A DNA stretch of 64,000 nucleotides, taken from positions 3,005,001 to 3,069,000 of the forward strand of contig NW_027476093.1 of NCBI RefSeq assembly GCF_051020955.1, read 5' to 3'. How positions within the stretch are numbered: the first letter of the stretch is position 1; every line of letters starts with the position of its first letter. Position numbers and translations under genes: made by a program. The DNA comes from Megalopta genalis. Taxonomy: Eukaryota > Arthropoda > Insecta > Hymenoptera > Halictidae. Below the pieces are notes generated by a model that saw only the letters and a program-made list of their open reading frames with translations, did no database searches and was not told the origin of the DNA. Shown here in pieces: positions 62,761 through 64,000 of the stretch.

Positions 62761-63607
62761 GGAGGGAAAGAGCACGTTCACCAACACGCGGCGAAGGGTT
62801 CCCACAATCGGTACACAATCGGTCTACGACGGTGACATACACGGTGAACCGGGAAGTAAAAAATGAATTGTCGGGGCCCGGTTTTCCTTTAAATCGACCA
62901 ATTGGGTCTCGTGGTAGAAATTGACTCGATATGCGGGCAAAGTGGAACGAGAATACTTTGGATACGAAGTAAAACGAAACGGTTTCCGTTCGAGTGCCGT
63001 TTCAATGGGAGAATCGTTCGTTGGCTCCGCATAGAACGTATTTCTAAAAACGCGTTCTCTACCGTTAGGTAGCACGGCGATATCCGATATATTTAAAAAA
63101 AAAAGTAAAGTATATTTTCAATCCTCTAGTAATTTGCAGAAAATTGTCAGCCTCGACGAGTTAGTTCGCAGCGAGGAATAAAAATTTAGACGATTATCGT
63201 CGTCGGCGATTGTTCGAGGCGACTCCGTAAACTATGTAAACTATGCGCGGACACGGGCTGCCGGCGACAGAACATAAAGGATATCGCGAGAAATGGAATT
63301 CCTTGCGTGTCATTCGGTAGTTATGCGAGGAATTCGTATCACGAAAAGTGTACGAGGGATGGGGACCGTCGAACGGTTTCTCGCGCGTCACCCTGTATGC
63401 ACAGGTACGGAACTGCACGCGTGTGTAGCCTATGTTACGCACACGCACGTAACGCCTTACGCACACGGCCAACCGTAAACCTCCAGTCTTTCAGTTCATG
63501 TCGGGACCGCGTACAGTGTGGACTCCCCTGGTTTCCGAAATCCCGTTCGGCCGTCGCGCGACAGAATTTTACGAATCTTTTTTTCCGATATTTCGTTCGT
63601 TGTGTCG

Positions 63608-63670
63608 CTATTTTCTCGTTTTCTTTTCTTCTTTTCCTTTTTTTCTTTTTTTTCTTTTTTTTCTTTTCTC
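63608..63670. repeat. T-rich polypyrimidine tract
   Basis: TTTTC/CTTTT units for about 60 bp. It might serve as a polypyrimidine tract, but the first AG after it is about 90 bp away (63758-63759), which is distant for an acceptor. Confidence 0.8.
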
Positions 63671-63720
63671 ATCGTCCGCGTCGATCGACGAAAACTGTTA
63701 TCTCGGCGACAACCTCGATA

Positions 63721-63834
63721 ATGCTGGCGTACGTTATCGGATACGTTTACTTCTACGCGGAGATGCTCCGATTCGAGTTGCAAATGCGCGTGCATCCGGG
63801 CGAATACAACAAGCTTGCAAAGTTCATGTTGTGA
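63721..63834 (+). CDS. candidate 37-aa membrane microprotein or last exon of a larger gene
   Basis: An ATG at 63721 opens 37 codons to the TGA at 63832-63834. The product begins MLAYVIGYVYFYAEM, a single short hydrophobic aromatic segment. An amphipathic tail follows (RFELQMRVHPGEY, NKLAKFML). Codon choice is clearly coding-like (TAC, TTC, GAG, AAC, AAG), in contrast to nearby frames. The frame stays open upstream, so an upstream exon is possible. Alternatively, the AG at 63758-63759 could be an acceptor joining directly before MLRFELQ. I do not recognise the family. The position near the window edge prevents a check of context beyond 64000. Confidence 0.35.
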   Translation: MLAYVIGYVYFYAEMLRFELQMRVHPGEYNKLAKFML

Positions 63835-64000
63835 GACGCCTCTGCGGCGTCGCAGGACGTTCGCGAAAGAATAAATCGAATCTCGTCGATAGATCGAAGA
63901 TCGGAGGATCGCGAGTCGATCCAAACGGCGCGGAACGCGGAGTCGCCCTTGACGCTATTACGGTTGACCTGCTCGAGGCAAAATACCCGATGCTGGCAAA

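Larger units (their letters stand above)
51327..63720. other. CpG-rich gene-poor region
   Basis: About 12 kb with only chance frames, simple repeats and AT-richer patches near 52.3-52.8 and 55.6-55.7 kb. Long frames such as 57577-58419 (minus, 280 codons) and 61868-62626 (plus, 252 codons) lack domains, splice support and coding-like composition. Nothing else can be supported. Confidence 0.5.

Noticed and set aside
62449..62842. poly-Ser/Leu and Glu/Arg frames
   Set aside because: Translation of the (GA)n microsatellite in different frames.
1..64000. CRISPR arrays, bacterial operons, insertion sequences
   Set aside because: No regularly spaced repeats with unique spacers, no ribosome-binding-site-led gene chains and no transposase frame were seen. 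The sequence is eukaryotic.

Overview
The window looks like nuclear DNA of an insect, most likely a hymenopteran (bee, wasp or ant). The reasons are compact multi-exon genes with short GT-AG introns, two insect-type divergent ionotropic receptors, a ref(2)P-type p62, and DNA with very frequent CpG and long mono-, di- and trinucleotide repeats. The species cannot be named from the sequence alone. Most long open frames in the GC/CpG-rich parts are chance frames, because TAA/TAG/TGA are rare there; I left them out.

Layout. 1-17.4 kb: CpG-rich, repeat-bearing DNA with no gene I can support apart from one weak small ORF (7921-8064). 17.4-28 kb: an AT-rich, gene-dense island holding a plus-strand terminal exon of an unrecognised gene (17539-17762), Seipin (minus), Rbbp5 (minus), mRpS29/DAP3 (plus), ref(2)P/p62 (minus) and a probable plus-strand first exon (26163). 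Rbbp5 and mRpS29 are head to head, as are ref(2)P and the 26163 start; mRpS29 and ref(2)P end tail to tail. 28.5-37.8 kb: two tandem ionotropic receptor (IR) genes on the plus strand, each with eight coding exons and with all seven introns at matching positions and phases. 37.8-64 kb: again CpG-rich and gene-poor, with one large exon of an unrecognised charged protein (45712-47014), a phase-compatible CxxC mini-exon 4.2 kb further on (51246-51326), and a 37-codon membrane-microprotein candidate near the right edge (63721-63834).

Roles. The AT-rich island holds general cell functions: lipid droplet formation (Seipin), H3K4 methylation (Rbbp5), mitochondrial translation (mRpS29) and selective autophagy (ref(2)P). 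They are not an operon; they share promoters or ends only by adjacency. The IR pair is a lineage-type chemosensory duplication. Exon coordinates in the gene entries come from my own splice-site reading. In the six well-supported genes every junction is GT-AG and the summed exons give one uninterrupted frame.
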